Shown: positions 48,923-60,038 of the stretch, piece by piece
How positions within the stretch are numbered: position 1 is the first letter of the stretch
How the letters are laid out: each line of letters begins with the position of its first letter
NCBI GenBank assembly: GCA_949825025.1
Contig: OX463780.1
Span: 20,664,356 to 20,728,355 of the forward strand
Direction of reading: 5' to 3'
DNA from: Siphlonurus alternatus
Taxonomy: Eukaryota; Arthropoda; Insecta; Ephemeroptera; Siphlonuridae
Length of the DNA: 64,000 bases
The notes under the pieces: model-generated
Databases searched by the model: none
What the model was told of the DNA's origin: nothing
Seen by the model: only the letters and a program-made list of their open reading frames with translations
Translations under genes and position numbers: made by a program

Positions 48923-49849
48923 CTCATTTTCTAGCTGCGAGCAAATTGGAAATATGAGCATAATTCTAAAAACTTGGAAAGTAAGCCATCGAAGGTTGTA
49001 GAACAAAGACTCATTGTCAATTTGTAAAATAAAGAGATCGAATAAAAAAGTAATTATCAAATATATCTCATACTGCATATAAACATTACGAATACAAAGA
49101 AAGTTTAAAATACTAAAACCATAAATTTGATTTATTTTATTACAATTTTCATGCAATATCTCATAAGCATATCTATATTTATCAAATTTCTTAGAAGAAC
49201 ACGATAATATATCTTGTGAGCATTTTTCCAACACTTTATTTAATTCTCTAAAGTACTGTAGAATGATATAATAAAATGCCCAAAATTGAAGCTCCATTGC
49301 AATTTGATTATTACCAGTAATAGAAGACATGATTGATTGAAATATTTTGTTTAAAGTTAAACTTTGCATCAATATTTCATCTATGTAAAATTGAATTAAA
49401 AGTACAAATCTTGTACCATGACATATCAACACACATGTTACAATTTTTAAAAGAATTAATTTAAATTTTATTAGAGGAATAATTGAATTAATTACATTTA
49501 ATTCTTGAATTATTTTAGGTAATTTATTTACATCATACCAGACAAATTTTAGAATTGATAACATATATACACCATAAATTATGTCACCAATTAACTGTAA
49601 GAAGTGAGCTCGACCTATAGTTTTAAAATCTTGAAAAAATAAATGACGATTTACAGAATGATAGACATAATGAAAATCTCGAAGATTGATTAAAATTAGA
49701 TAAATAATGCTAATTATGAAGATTTTCTTATCAATCGAAATTTTAACGTGATTACTGTGACTTTGGTATGTTAAAGGTAGCACTCCTATGTATTTTGAAG
49801 ACCAGTACAGAGGTTGGAGCAGATACGATACGCTGTTTGTAGCACCCAT
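48923..49849 (-). CDS. Gustatory receptor variable exon 21
   Basis: 309 codons from MGATNSVSYLLQPLYWSSKY to donor GAG|GTAAGT. IGVLPLTYQ is the N-terminal motif and RAHFLQLIGDIIYGVYMLSI is at TM2. SIIPLIKFKLI is loop 1 and NNQIAMELQFWAFYYIILQYF is TM4. NKINQIYGFSILNFLCIRNVYMQYEIY spans TM5 and LTFQVFRIMLIFPICSQLENE closes it. INQIYG retains the IN-x-YG form. TCAGTTTG with its A 14 nt upstream of the ATG is one of the clearest initiators of the set. Confidence 0.88.
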
Positions 49850-49860
49850 TATACCTGCAA

Positions 49861-49865
49861 ACTGA
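49861..49865 (-). promoter_or_regulatory. Initiator-like TCAGT of exon 21
   Basis: Presumed +1 A at 49863, 14 nt before the ATG; followed by TTG as in exon 24. Confidence 0.55.
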
Positions 49866-50277
49866 CATTATGTGATATGGGATATTGACATGTGGTTAAT
49901 ATTTACATCGTTAAGGGTTGATAGAAAAAAAAAATAACAAGCAGGTTCATAATGGTATATTTTGTATACACTATAGTTTAGGAGCCTGAATTTGACGTCA
50001 GATTTCCATGATGACCATCTTATTGTAGAATTATTGTTAATTGAAGAAATTAAATTATTACAAAGCAAGGAAAAAGGTTTTATTCTGATAATAACACTGT
50101 TTATTAATAAATAATTATAAGAGTAAATATTTATTTAACTTTTATTAATAAGTATAATAAATATTATTTATAAGCGCTTCCTACAAAGATCTGTAAACTT
50201 TAATCAACCCAAAAGATAGATCCGATGTAAACTACCTCTTTGAATTAACTGTAAATAATAATATTAACCCTTAGTTA

Positions 50278-52250
50278 AGCGGCACTTTTCGCGCGTAGGG
50301 ATCCTCGTAAGAAACGCCCGCGACATTTTCTTTTCGCGTGGCAGAGGTGTTCCCGTCCGGAATCGACCCGGGAGACGGGGGCGCGGGGTGGGGGGCCTCC
50401 CGAGGTTTCCGGAACCGCCTCCCTAAAATCGAGTTTCCGATCGGGAGGGGCGCCGGAGGGCGAGAGAGGGCGAAAATCTCGAGCCGGGGACGAGATTTCG
50501 GGGAAGTTGCGGGCCTCCGGGGGCCCTCCCCGGCGTCCGTCCTCGGCGCCGCGGGAGGGGCGGACCGGTCCTCTCGGAGGTTCATGAAGCCCTTTTTCCA
50601 CTTTCGCCCCTCCTCCGACGGGGCGGGGCCGAGACCGCCCCCGACCCCGCGGGACGGTGCGGCGTCCATCGGACCTCGCGGTTCTCGTGGCACGCGACCG
50701 GCGGCCCGCCGACGCGCCTCGAGACGAAGCGACCGATCCGTCGCGTCTCTCGCGCGTCTCGCCGCGAACGCGCGTCCTGTCGGGGGGTCGCTCGGGGCGG
50801 GGGAACCACGGAAACTTTATCATCGGGGTCGCCCCCGACGTTTGTTAACTCATCCGGGCACGAGAGTAGGTTAGGTCCGACATCGGTTGATTGACACGGC
50901 CGATCGAGCGGACCACAAATGAACAGAGAGCTTTTTTCGAAAGCGGGCCTGCTTTCCGTCAACGGGGACGTCAAAGTCGGGTCCAGCTCTCTTTGAGCAA
51001 CTTCGGGTGCCATTTCGCGATTTGAAATCCTGCCTCCGTTCGAGGGGCGTGTTCGTGAGAATGACGTCGCGACACCTTTCCATCGCGATTTGCATACTTT
51101 TCGTACTTACTCGATTTAAACGCTTTGTTTCCCGAGCTGATTGTGCGGTCGACGGAAAAAAAGTTAGGTCGTGGCATTCAGACGTGCCCACATACGGATG
51201 GATCTACATGACGTTGACAGCCATGACAGGGCGTAATGCCGCGTCGTCGCTAGGTCTACGTCTCACTCGCTTCATCTGAGAGGCGGAAATGGGACTCTCG
51301 ATAGAGACTTCCTGGGGAAGTCTCGTGCCGGTCCGACACAAGCGGTGCACTATTTATTATACATTCTGGAAGGTTCCGGGGCGGTACGAGAAAAGGCCGC
51401 CAGGTGGCAGCACGGCTCGGAAAATTACCAGATATAGTGGCGATCGCCGTTGAAATACTTCTACACTGAGTTCACAGATGGCGCGCAAATCCATCTATAT
51501 GACACGTGCAATTTTTGGCCACCACCGCGTCGTCGCGACTCTCCTTCTCAAAAAGAAGAGAAAAAAAAAAAAAAAAAGGCCGGCGACCACCCGCACCCCT
51601 AGTCCTTATTATTAAACATCACTTTCGGGACCCCAAAATTAACCAGCGTTTTCCTATGCTGGGACGCACTTCCTTTGGGCGAGCGTCTGGGTTCGTCGGA
51701 ACCCGACGAAACTTTTCCTGGGGGTTCCCGGGGGTGGCCGCCGTAACCAGGAAAAAAATAAAAAATCCACGTCCGGGGGGGGGGGGGGGGGGACTGGGGG
51801 TGAATTTTCTTATCTAGATTTTTGGGGTTTTTCGGCCTCCGAGCTCTTCCGGTGCCCTGCGCTGGCCTTGGCCGGTGGAGGTCTTTGCCCGGTGAACTTT
51901 TGTTGCTGCCAAGTCGTGTTCGGTTCCGGACACCGGACACCGTTTCGGCAGCGCACGCAGCCCGTGAGGTTACGTTTGGAAATTTCGGCTCTTCGGTGTC
52001 GTGTGGTCTGTGTTTCGAATCACCGTGTGTTCGAGTGTTGGTGCGTGGTGTGTTGTCGTGGCCGTGTAGTGAGGACGTCATGCTATTGCGACGTATTACG
52101 TGTCACTTTGATGTGTTATGGCCCTCCATCATGCACTTTGAATCACAAATGTGGACATCGTGGACACGGGGTGACCTTGTGCCACGTGACTCCACGGCTA
52201 GGGGATCTCCTCCCTGAGTTCATCTTTTCGTTGGTTTCGATTTGTGTTTT
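50278..52250. other. GC-rich, CpG-dense island of about 2 kb
   Basis: Composition changes abruptly at about 50278 from AT-rich to strongly GC-rich with frequent CpG. It falls back stepwise after about 52250. All frames are long and open because of the composition and none shows codon structure or family motifs. A poly-A run (about 51559-51575) and a G15-type run (about 51774-51791) are inside. Candidates are a CpG island moved with a gene 5' end, a foreign insertion, or a misassembly. No rRNA or tRNA recognised. Confidence 0.6.
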
Positions 52251-52589
52251 CTGATACGTAGACATGCAACGCACAACGTACTAGTGCTACTTTTTACATT
52301 TTTTATACATACAGTGTTTCCTGCCATTGGAAAGTTTATGGTTACCAACTTCAACAGCTTCTTTGACGTCCAACTTTGAATGTTGGTGGAAAAAGGCAAG
52401 TCTACCATTGGTAGAAAGAGTTCTGCTAACTGGGATTGGCTGAAGCTTTTGCATATCGTCAATGCTTTGAAATTATTATAATTTATTAACTTTCTTTGTG
52501 TGACTGCTGCCATCCCATTGGCTGCTTCTGTTTAGAGGCAACATTGCAAAAGGGGATCTGACTGCTCAGTGCAGTGATGTGAAATTCGC

Positions 52590-52665
52590 GCGAAGATTGG
52601 TCCGCTAAAATGCGCATGCGAATATCCGCGCAAGTGCGCGCATATGTGCGTAAGATAGTTTCAAG
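52590..52665 (+). promoter_or_regulatory. Promoter-like cluster (NRF1-type site)
   Basis: ATGCGCATGCGAATATCCGC contains TGCGCATGCG, the binding consensus of NRF1 (ewg in flies). It is followed by more CGCGCA units and, 25 bp on, TTCAAGATGGTGGCCGCC, which has the look of a start region of a housekeeping gene. Confidence 0.4.
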
Positions 52666-52784
52666 ATGGTGGCCGCCCGCAAATGGAATCACGTGAGCAC
52701 AGATATTGTAGACATTCAGAAGTTCGATATTTTTCCCATAGATGGAGATGCCATGGTAGCACATTCCAAGCAAACTACTTTCAG
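52666..52784 (+). CDS. Possible first coding exon of an unrelated gene
   Basis: ATG in a GGTGGCCGCC context opens 39 codons plus two bases (MVAARKWNHVSTDIVDIQKF, then DIFPIDGDAMVAHSKQTTF) to a donor-like AG|GTGTGC. The composition is balanced and unlike the receptor exons. I do not recognise the protein. No next exon was found in the repeats that follow, so this may be a duplicated 5' fragment carried with the GC-rich island. It may equally be chance. Confidence 0.25.
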
Positions 52785-52798
52785 GTGTGCCTTAATTA

Positions 52799-53165
52799 AT
52801 ATAACTTTATATAAAATTGATTATTTTCGTAAATAATGCTCGGATTTACTCCCAATTAGGTCTAGGGGGGGTTATAAAATTAAGGTGCAAGTAACGCAGG
52901 TTGCATACTTTCAGGGGCATGTAGGTCGGGGTTGCATACTTTCAGGGGAAGTTTGGTTGGGTTGCATACTTTCAGGGGCATGTAAGTGAAGGTTGCCTAC
53001 CTTTAGGGGTAACTTATAATAACTTTATATAAAAACGAATATTTTCGTAAATAATGCTCGGATCATCTCCCAATTAGGTCTAGGGGGTGTTATCAAATTA
53101 AGGTGTAATTAATGCGGGTTGCATACTTTCAGGGGCATGTTGGTTGTGGTTGCCTACTTTCAGGG
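52799..53165 (+). repeat. Tandem-like repeats (GCATACTTTCAGGGG unit)
   Basis: GTTGCATACTTTCAGGGG recurs at about 52900, 52930, 52962 and 53117, with diverged copies at about 52990 and 53148. An 80-bp block (CTTTATATAAAA to AATTAGGTCTAGGGGG) occurs twice, about 52802-52868 and 53021-53093. Two nested levels of duplication. Confidence 0.75.
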
Positions 53166-53321
53166 GCAATTTGCGTTCGGTACATCATAGCATTACGAGG
53201 TTTAATTACAACTGGTTACCTCTTTGTGTTGAAGATAGGCAGTGTCCGGAGTAAGCCCATTGCCTTGCTCGCTCGAACACGACCGGACGCTAAGAAAATA
53301 ATTAACTCGAATCTCCCCAAA

Positions 53322-53475
53322 CTCCTTAAAAAAATTATTAAATAAAATAAAATAAATAATATTAAAATAGTAGGGGCCTAACAACTGCGTCTGACTCCTT
53401 AAAAAATTATTAAATAAAATAAAATAAAATAAATAATAATAAAATAGTAGGGGTCTAACAACTGCGTCTGAGTCG
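53322..53475 (+). repeat. Tandem duplication of about 75 bp
   Basis: The unit from CTCCTTAAAAAAATTATTAA to CTAACAACTGCGTCTGA is present twice, head to tail, with an AAAAT-type simple sequence inside each unit. Confidence 0.75.
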
Positions 53476-53544
53476 TTATCTGAGCCTGTTCATCTTCGCT
53501 AATTTAGAACACTATAATATCTGTCAATATATGGCTGAGAGATT

Positions 53545-53717
53545 TTTGAAAGTGCATCACTGCACTGGGTGGAAAGCAAGACGAATTTATCCCAGGGAGG
53601 GAGCGGCGTATTTTTATACTTGAAATGGTCACCCATCCAAGTATTAACCACGCTTGACGTAGCCTGACTTCAGTGATCTAACGAGAACCGGTCAATGCAT
53701 AACGCCACGCTCCACCT
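53545..53717 (-). mobile_element. 5S-rRNA-derived SINE, 3'-truncated copy
   Basis: On the minus strand it reads GACCGGTTCTCGTTAGATCA, then GTTAATACTTGGATGGGTGACC. This is the internal-promoter region of 5S rRNA, followed by the SINE body ending in CCCAGTGCAGTGATGCACTT. The same head is in the longer copy at 61057. Confidence 0.8.
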
Positions 53718-53734
53718 CTACTCTGAATTACTCT

Positions 53735-53999
53735 GAATTTTTTTAGATTTTTGTAAGTCCTGCAACCATTTCTAAATACTTATTGAACGTTCTGTAATTT
53801 AAGTTGGCACTCCTGAATCGTTAATAACAAGGATAGGACAGAGACGCCTGTTGACGCCTCCAGAGGGCGTGGCAGCACATTTAATAATTATTTAAAAATA
53901 GTTCTGGGTTTCAAAAAAATCTGGAAAAAATCAGAGTAGCATAATTTGGTACCTTCAATTCATTTCTGTAATAAAAAAATTTCATGTAGGTTGTCCATT
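53735..53999. mobile_element. MITE family A, copy 3 (left end lost)
   Basis: Shares GACGCCTGTTGACGCC, AATAGTTCTGG and the right end GTAGGTTGTCCATT with copy 1. The left part is shortened against the SINE. Confidence 0.65.
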
Positions 54000-54275
54000 T
54001 TGCATTAAAATACCGTTATGATATCACGTACTGAATACTTATATAGATGGCAACATATGATTGACAAAATTAATTAAAAGACTTGAAACCAAACGAGCGT
54101 AGGCGAGCCTAGTTTACACCCCACCCCTAGTATTATTTATAAGAATATGATTTTTCATGATGATTAAGCCACTAAAATTTTCATATTCTAATATTTCATT
54201 GTACTTGTTCATTTATACTATATATTATTTCACTGCTTTAAAAAAATATTTCTGCCTTGCATTTTTTCAAGTATA

Positions 54276-54392
54276 CTCGTCGCTTTGGAACATTTCCCAC
54301 TTGTAGCCTTGTTTTAATCTCTATGTCCTGTATTATTGTTACAGGGTATGGGTGATTAACAACACTCCAAAGGGAAATTTTCCGAGGCCATG
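54276..54392. mobile_element. MITE family B, diverged copy 2
   Basis: Right half GTGATTAACAACACTCCAAA, then GGAAATTTTCCGAGGCCATGACTGTACA, follows copy 1 at 38.5 kb. The left half GTCGCTTTGG is weaker. Confidence 0.5.
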
Positions 54393-54586
54393 ACTGTACA
54401 ATTAAGCCTACAATTTCTACAATTAAGCTATGCGAGAAACTAAGTTGTCTCTTTACAATTATTATTATATATCACTAATTTCATTAAGAAACGTGCAATA
54501 CTGCAAGTTCAAAATCTATCTACATAAAAATTCATAAATACGTTAAAAAATCACGCACAAAATAAGAAATAAATTTCAAATCTTAC

Positions 54587-55534
54587 CTCTTGTTCTACTC
54601 TGGCGCACACATCTACTAGTAAAAAAACAATGAAAGTATAGAACAGAAGCCACGGTACTGCGATCAAGAATCTATTGGCTACAACGTTAAGTACAGATTT
54701 TGAGTCTATAGAAATATGATTAAAAATATCGTAGCAATTTTCAAACACGATGTACAAATCATATTGGAAATAAATATTGCATTTCAACAAGAAAAAAGAA
54801 AGAGGGGGACCGAACATTCTGTTTACGTCTTCAAATACTGCGTGTAGTTTTTCGTAAGTCGACCTTAAATCACCAATATCCGTTTGCTTAAACTTCTTTT
54901 TATTGTTCAAAGAGTACTGTAATTCATAATTAAAGCATTTAAAATAATGAAATACAACTAAGCAAATGCTCCAAAACATAATTAGTAAAGTTATTTGAGA
55001 ATTATTGAAGATATAAAATAAAATTTTAGATGTAATATTAAATATGAATATGTCTTTAAAATTGAAATTATAACAGGTTTTTACAAAATATAAAAACTGT
55101 ATGATATGACCTGCAATGAAACAAATTAAAATTTTGTTTCTCAAAGAGTTAATCTTTTTCAGAGAAACGATTTTATCGATTTCTTTAAAAATTTGGAAAA
55201 TGTTACTAAATCTATGCATCTCATGCAAGATAAAATTAAATGTTAAAATAAGAGATATATTGGTTATCACAGCCCCTATCAATTTAAGACTGTGAACTGC
55301 TTTCAAGTCTCGAATTTCAGATACCAAATGCCTCATTACTAAGTTGTACAAGTTGTACGAGTCTCTGGTGTATTGAACAACTAGAAATAGCACGTTGAGG
55401 ATTAGTAGTTTTTTGTCACGGTAAATCTTAATATGATTTTGACTTATTTTGTAAGTAACAGGTAAGATTCCAACAGCCTTAGAAGCCCAATACACGGGTC
55501 GGAGGACAAAAAATGCCCTGTTGTTCAATGCCAT
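54587..55534 (-). CDS. Gustatory receptor variable exon 22
   Basis: 316 codons from MALNNRAFFVLRPVYWASKA to donor GAG|GTAAGA; longest of the set. VGILPVTYK is the N-terminal motif. LKAVHSLKLIGAVITNISLILTF at TM2 and ITLLIMFWSICLVVFHYF at TM4 define the 22-25 block, in which the usual LQFWSIC is MFWSIC. DVNRMFGPPLSFFLLKCNIYFQYDLY spans TM5. A longer loop with four extra codons (ISIDSKSVLNVVANR) precedes TM6. ACAGT initiator variant with its A 14 nt upstream of this ATG, supporting it over the in-frame ATG four codons upstream. Confidence 0.87.
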
Positions 55535-55559
55535 TACCACACTCAACTGTTATTTTTTT

Positions 55560-56000
55560 ATTTTACAATAGAGCAATAAATTTGATGTTTTTCTAAAAGA
55601 TAGTAAATTATTAATTTATAGGTTGAAATGGATATTGATGAATAATCGAGTTGAAATAGATACTTGACAATAATCCATCCACCTAGTAAATCTCCTTTAA
55701 AAGTTTTTCAATTTAATTTGCATGATATCAACTATTACTTGCTAAGATTAAAAAAAAAAAAAAAAAAAATGTGGAAAGATTAAAAAAGTTTCAAAATTTA
55801 TATTTTATTCAATATTATTTTGAACAACTTTGTTAATACTGTATTGGATTCGATAAATAAAATATTTTTTAATTTTTTTGAGAAAGTTGATGAAAAAGTC
55901 ATGTATAAAAAAAATAGCAGTAACACTAAAACTAGAGGAAATACTTAAATAGTAAAAATGTATTGGGACATCCATCCTACATAAAAATATTGAGCCAAAA
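55560..56000. other. AT-rich spacer
   Basis: Poly-A and AT-rich sequence; no gene recognised. Confidence 0.4.
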
Positions 56001-56006
56001 CAATAG

Positions 56007-56317
56007 AGTATTGTCCTCAATTTTTTTATTGCAGAAATGGATAGAGGGTGCAAAGTTATGCTACCCTGATTTTTTTCAGATTTTTTAGAGCCCGGGAACT
56101 ATTTTTAAAAAATTATTGAAAGTCCTTTTCGTGACGTCACGAGACGCCGCTCCTTAAGAAAAAGATAGGACTTGCCGCCGCGTGACGTCACAAAAAGGAC
56201 TTTCAATAATTTTTTAAAAATACTTCCAGGTCTCAAAAAAATCTGAAAAAAATCAGGGTAGCATAACTTTGCACGCTCTATCCATTTCTGCAATAAAAAA
56301 AATTGAGGACAATACTC
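56007..56317. mobile_element. MITE family A, copy 4 (most symmetrical)
   Basis: GAGTATTGTCCTCAA and TTGAGGACAATACTC form perfect ends. Inverted complementarity runs almost to the centre, where CGTGACGTCACG and CGTGACGTCAC flank a loop of about 35 bp. The most complete fold-back of the family. Confidence 0.85.
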
Positions 56318-56579
56318 CATTACCTTTAACATGCGCGCTACTCTTGATTCCTTAAATAAAAAAAAAAAAAAAATACACATTATAGTGAATTTTTGTTGAT
56401 AGTATTTGTAAATAATGCTTGCATGCTATAACCTAATTACCTAATTTGGAGATAATCTTGAGCTTTAGATTGGCTCCTTGTTAATTTTCCTGCTGGAAAT
56501 CGCTTTGTGAAATCCACCTTTTATGTCGCTGGCCAATGACTGGCCAGTCCCAGGCACCGCCAAACTTTTCACAAGTGGC

Positions 56580-56830
56580 GGTTGCTAAAAAAACATGGCA
56601 CCTACTCGTGCATCCGGGAGGTGGTTGATGGCATCCTCAATACCTGACCTGACTGAGGTTTTCCATGGTTCCCTCAGTCGCAACCAGGTGAATATTGGGA
56701 TGGATTGCTCTAGATTATGGCCACGCCGATTTGGAAGGGACCCACAAAATCCTAAGCTATGCGCTAGGTTGGTCAACAAAGAGCCTGGAATTTTAAGTCA
56801 AATGTTATTTGTGACCAGTACCCTCTAATA
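56580..56830 (+). mobile_element. SINE tail-related fragment
   Basis: CCTGACTGAGGTTTTCCATG followed by GTTCCCTCAGTC is shared with the central domain of the SINE at 61057. The flanking parts differ, so it is another SINE family or variant using the same central domain. It lies downstream of exon 23. Confidence 0.55.
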
Positions 56831-56939
56831 CAACAGGGTTCAGTAGTAGAAGCAATATACATATATATATATATATATAATTATATATTATGTATATATA
56901 TTATAATATAAAGTATTTAAATATAGCGATCCAACTCAC

Positions 56940-57863
56940 CTCCCTCTCGACCCTGGCACAGGCACTCACCAGGAGAAAGATACTGACAGCAGACACGGCT
57001 AGCCACTGGACCGATATTACAACGTTGATTGTCAAAGGGGCGTTGCTTATGAGCACATCGTACACATTCTCGACTATACTGTATACATCATACAGCACGT
57101 ACGCGTTGAGTCTCAATAAAAAACAAAGAACTATAAAACCAAATGTTTCACTCAAAATTTCAATAAGAGATTCTATTTTTTCAAATGCAATTCGTAAATT
57201 GTCAATTTCTTTTAAACTTAAAGGTAAGCTTAAAAAGTGTTCAATTTTATAATTTAATACCTTTAAATACTTTGAAATTAAAAAACATATACTCCAAAAA
57301 AGGATACTTATTGTTATTTGTCCATTATAAAATATATAAGTTAAACTTTTATTAATAATAATACTTATTATATATTTTTTTGAGTAATATAAATTATATG
57401 AAGTTTTTATGAAATATAAAAGTTGCAAACTATGTCCAGCTATGTACATAAATAAAATTGATTTTCTCAAAGACTTCAGATCATTAAGAGTAATAAGTTT
57501 ATCAATTTCTTTAAAAATATTAAATATATTACTAAACCTATCAGCAGCGTGTAAAATAAAATAAAACAATGAAATAAATAATAAATTTGTTATAATAGCT
57601 CCTATTAATTTCAAACTGTGTACAGCTTTTAGATCATCAATTTCAGATACCAAATGCTTCATTACCAAGACCTTTAAATTGTAACTGTCTCTGACGTATT
57701 GTACCGCTAGGAACAACAAACTGATGATCAAAACTTTATGGTTACCGATAATCTGGATCTCTTTACATTTACTTGTTTTAAAACTCAAAGGTAATATCCC
57801 GATGGCTTTAGAAGTCCATAAGACAGGTGTTAACACATACAACGCTCTGTTTTCTGTTGCCAT
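56940..57863 (-). CDS. Gustatory receptor variable exon 23
   Basis: 308 codons from MATENRALYVLTPVLWTSKA to donor GAG|GTGAGT. IGILPLSFKTS is the N-terminal motif and LKAVHSLKLIGAIITNLLFI is at TM2. KLITLNDLKSLRKS is loop 1 and ITISILFWSICFLISKYLKVLN is TM4. EILSETFGFIVLCFLLRLNAYVLYDVY spans TM5, and the last segment is VSAVSIFLLVSACARVERE. SETFG is close to the classic IN-x-FG form. The frame is open sixteen codons further; the chosen ATG fits both homology and TCAGT with its A 14 nt upstream. Confidence 0.87.
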
Positions 57864-57874
57864 CATCACAACCA

Positions 57875-57879
57875 ACTGA
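57875..57879 (-). promoter_or_regulatory. Initiator-like TCAGT of exon 23
   Basis: Presumed +1 A at 57877, 14 nt from ATG 57863. Confidence 0.5.
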
Positions 57880-57914
57880 ATAATATAAAATAAAAAGGTA
57901 TGTTTTACCAATAT

Positions 57915-58810
57915 TATAATGGAAAAATAAGAATTAAATTTTTATGTTTCAAAATCAATTGTGATGCATAATTAAGTAGGAATAGTTAAGATAACAAAGT
58001 GGTGATTGATAACTTTCAATAGCTTAATAGACATTATATAATGCCCTTTAAAATTTCATCATAGTCCTTGTTACTCATCAAGATTATTAAATTGTAACAA
58101 AAATTGAAAATATTACATATAATATTCATAATTATATTTAAACTCCCAATGTGTAACTTTAACAATGCGTGTATACATCCAATCATGACTATTCGTTAGT
58201 CCTTTTATTTAAATTGTGTTATGAATATTACATGCTACATAAATTTGAATAGTTAATAAGATTGAGAGTACAAAAATAAAAATAGAGGTCACATAATAAT
58301 ATATCCATATATTTGATGTTCAATTTGCACAAAAATTATATATTTAATTAGAATGTTTTACCATTTTATAGATAAGAATGAAATCTCTATGCTCAAAAAA
58401 AATTAAACTTCCTTACATTGTATTTGAATGGAAGTATCACAATTAAACCTATAGGCTTACACAAACAATCAGGCAAGTGTGCATTACAGCTTTCAGCCCT
58501 TTAATTAAGATAATTTATAATTTGTGAAATACCTATAATTACTAGTTACTAGACAATGCGAATACTGCGATAATGCGAATTTGTATACTAAATTAAATTA
58601 TATTATGTTGTTTTAATTCCTTTGTTATTGACAAGTTTGTTATTATGATTATTTGGTGTGATGGAGTTCAACACACCATTTTTTTCATATATATATATAT
58701 ATATATATTTTTAATTTTTTCATTTTTCCTACTTTAGTACATTTTTTTTTTGTATCTTGTTCAAAAGAAAACAGAATAAAAAGCCTCATTATATGATTAT
58801 TGTATTGACC
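57915..58810. other. Spacer between exons 23 and 24
   Basis: AT-rich with a short (AT)n near 58690. A minus-strand stretch near 58090-58120 reads YFQFLLQF between stops; it is not a credible TM7 exon. Confidence 0.45.
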
Positions 58811-58818
58811 AAACTTAC

Positions 58819-59730
58819 CTCTTGCTCCACCCCGTTGCAAACGTAAAACAATGAAGATATTCTTACAAAGGAGAGAAAGAGAAACTGAATGGAGATGAGA
58901 ATGTTGTTGTCCAACTGAGAATTAAACTTGAGCATGTCATACACATTCTCAACTACTTTATATAAATCATACTGTAAATAAATTAAACGTTTTAGTAAAA
59001 ACCAAAGAATTATTAAACCAAATGTTTCATTCAATGTTTCAATTAGTAAAAATAATTTTTCAAATGCAATTCTTAAATCATCAATGTCATTTAATTTTGA
59101 TGATAACGTTGAAATTTGATTAATTTTAATATTTAATGATCTTGAGTATTGTAAAATTAAAAAACATATACTCCAAAACATGAAAAGTAAAATTATTTGA
59201 GCGTTGTTATAAATATAAAACATGCTTTTAGTAACATTATTAAATAAAATTGATTCCTTAGTGTGATAAAATTTTATGAAATCGGAGAACAGTATACTAT
59301 GAAAAACCATTAAACAAAATATATTAATATTACGTAGACTTTTTAAATTTTTAAGTTGAATTATTTTATCAATATCTTCAAAGAGATTAAAAATTTTACA
59401 AAATCTTTGTGTTTCAAACAAAACAAAAACGAATGTTAAAATGATTGATATATTTGTTATCACTGCGCCTATGAGTTTTAAACTATGGATTGCCTTCAGA
59501 TGTTTCAAATCAGACACCAAATGTCTCATTATTAGGTTGCACAAATTGTTGCTATCTCGCAAGTACTGCAGGACCAAAAATAACAAGCTAATGATGAGTA
59601 TTTTGTGGTCCTGGAAAACCTTGATGTTATCAGATCTGTTTCTTCTGTAACTCAGAGGTAATACGCCCATGATTTTGGAAGCCCAATAAACGGGTCGTAG
59701 AACAAAAAAGGCACTGTTTTCTGATCCCAT
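58819..59730 (-). CDS. Gustatory receptor variable exon 24
   Basis: 304 codons from MGSENSAFFVLRPVYWASKI to donor GAG|GTAAGT. MGVLPLSYR is the N-terminal motif. LKAIHSLKLIGAVITNISIILTFVFVLF spans TM2, and KIIQLKNLKSLRN is loop 1. IILLFMFWSICFLILQYSRSLN is TM4, and ETLNETFGLIILWFLLKRLIYLQYDLY spans TM5. LSFVRISSLFYVCNGVEQE closes the exon. Its ATG is only 308 bp from the donor of exon 25. TCAGTTTG with its A 14 nt upstream. Confidence 0.88.
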
Positions 59731-59741
59731 TGCGACAACAA

Positions 59742-59746
59742 ACTGA
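59742..59746 (-). promoter_or_regulatory. Initiator-like TCAGT of exon 24
   Basis: Presumed +1 A at 59744, 14 nt before the ATG. Confidence 0.55.
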
Positions 59747-60038
59747 TATCAATCGAATTAAGTCGAATAACTTTTTTTTTGCATTTTTATAAAGGAAAAT
59801 AAATAAAATATTAATAGGTAAAAAGTGGAACGATGACAGTCAATGGGATTTTATATGTGTGACGAGTACTTGCATGTGTCAAACTTTAGTATTTCAATTT
59901 AATATTTGATAAAACATTTCCTTCACTTTTAATCTTCACCCCCTAAATTAATATAATAATATATTAAATATTTATTGTATAGGCGGAATTGCGATCTACA
60001 TTTCTATTAATATTCATATTTTCAAAAAATATGCTCAC

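Noticed and set aside
50271..52254. Many overlapping long open frames in the GC-rich island
   Set aside because: All six frames are open because stop codons are rare in GC-rich sequence; no motif, no codon pattern.
58080..58130. Minus-strand YFQFLLQF as a possible TM7 (TYhhhhhQF) exon
   Set aside because: Flanked by stops, no TY at the right distance, no acceptor, and repeated AT-rich codons; chance.
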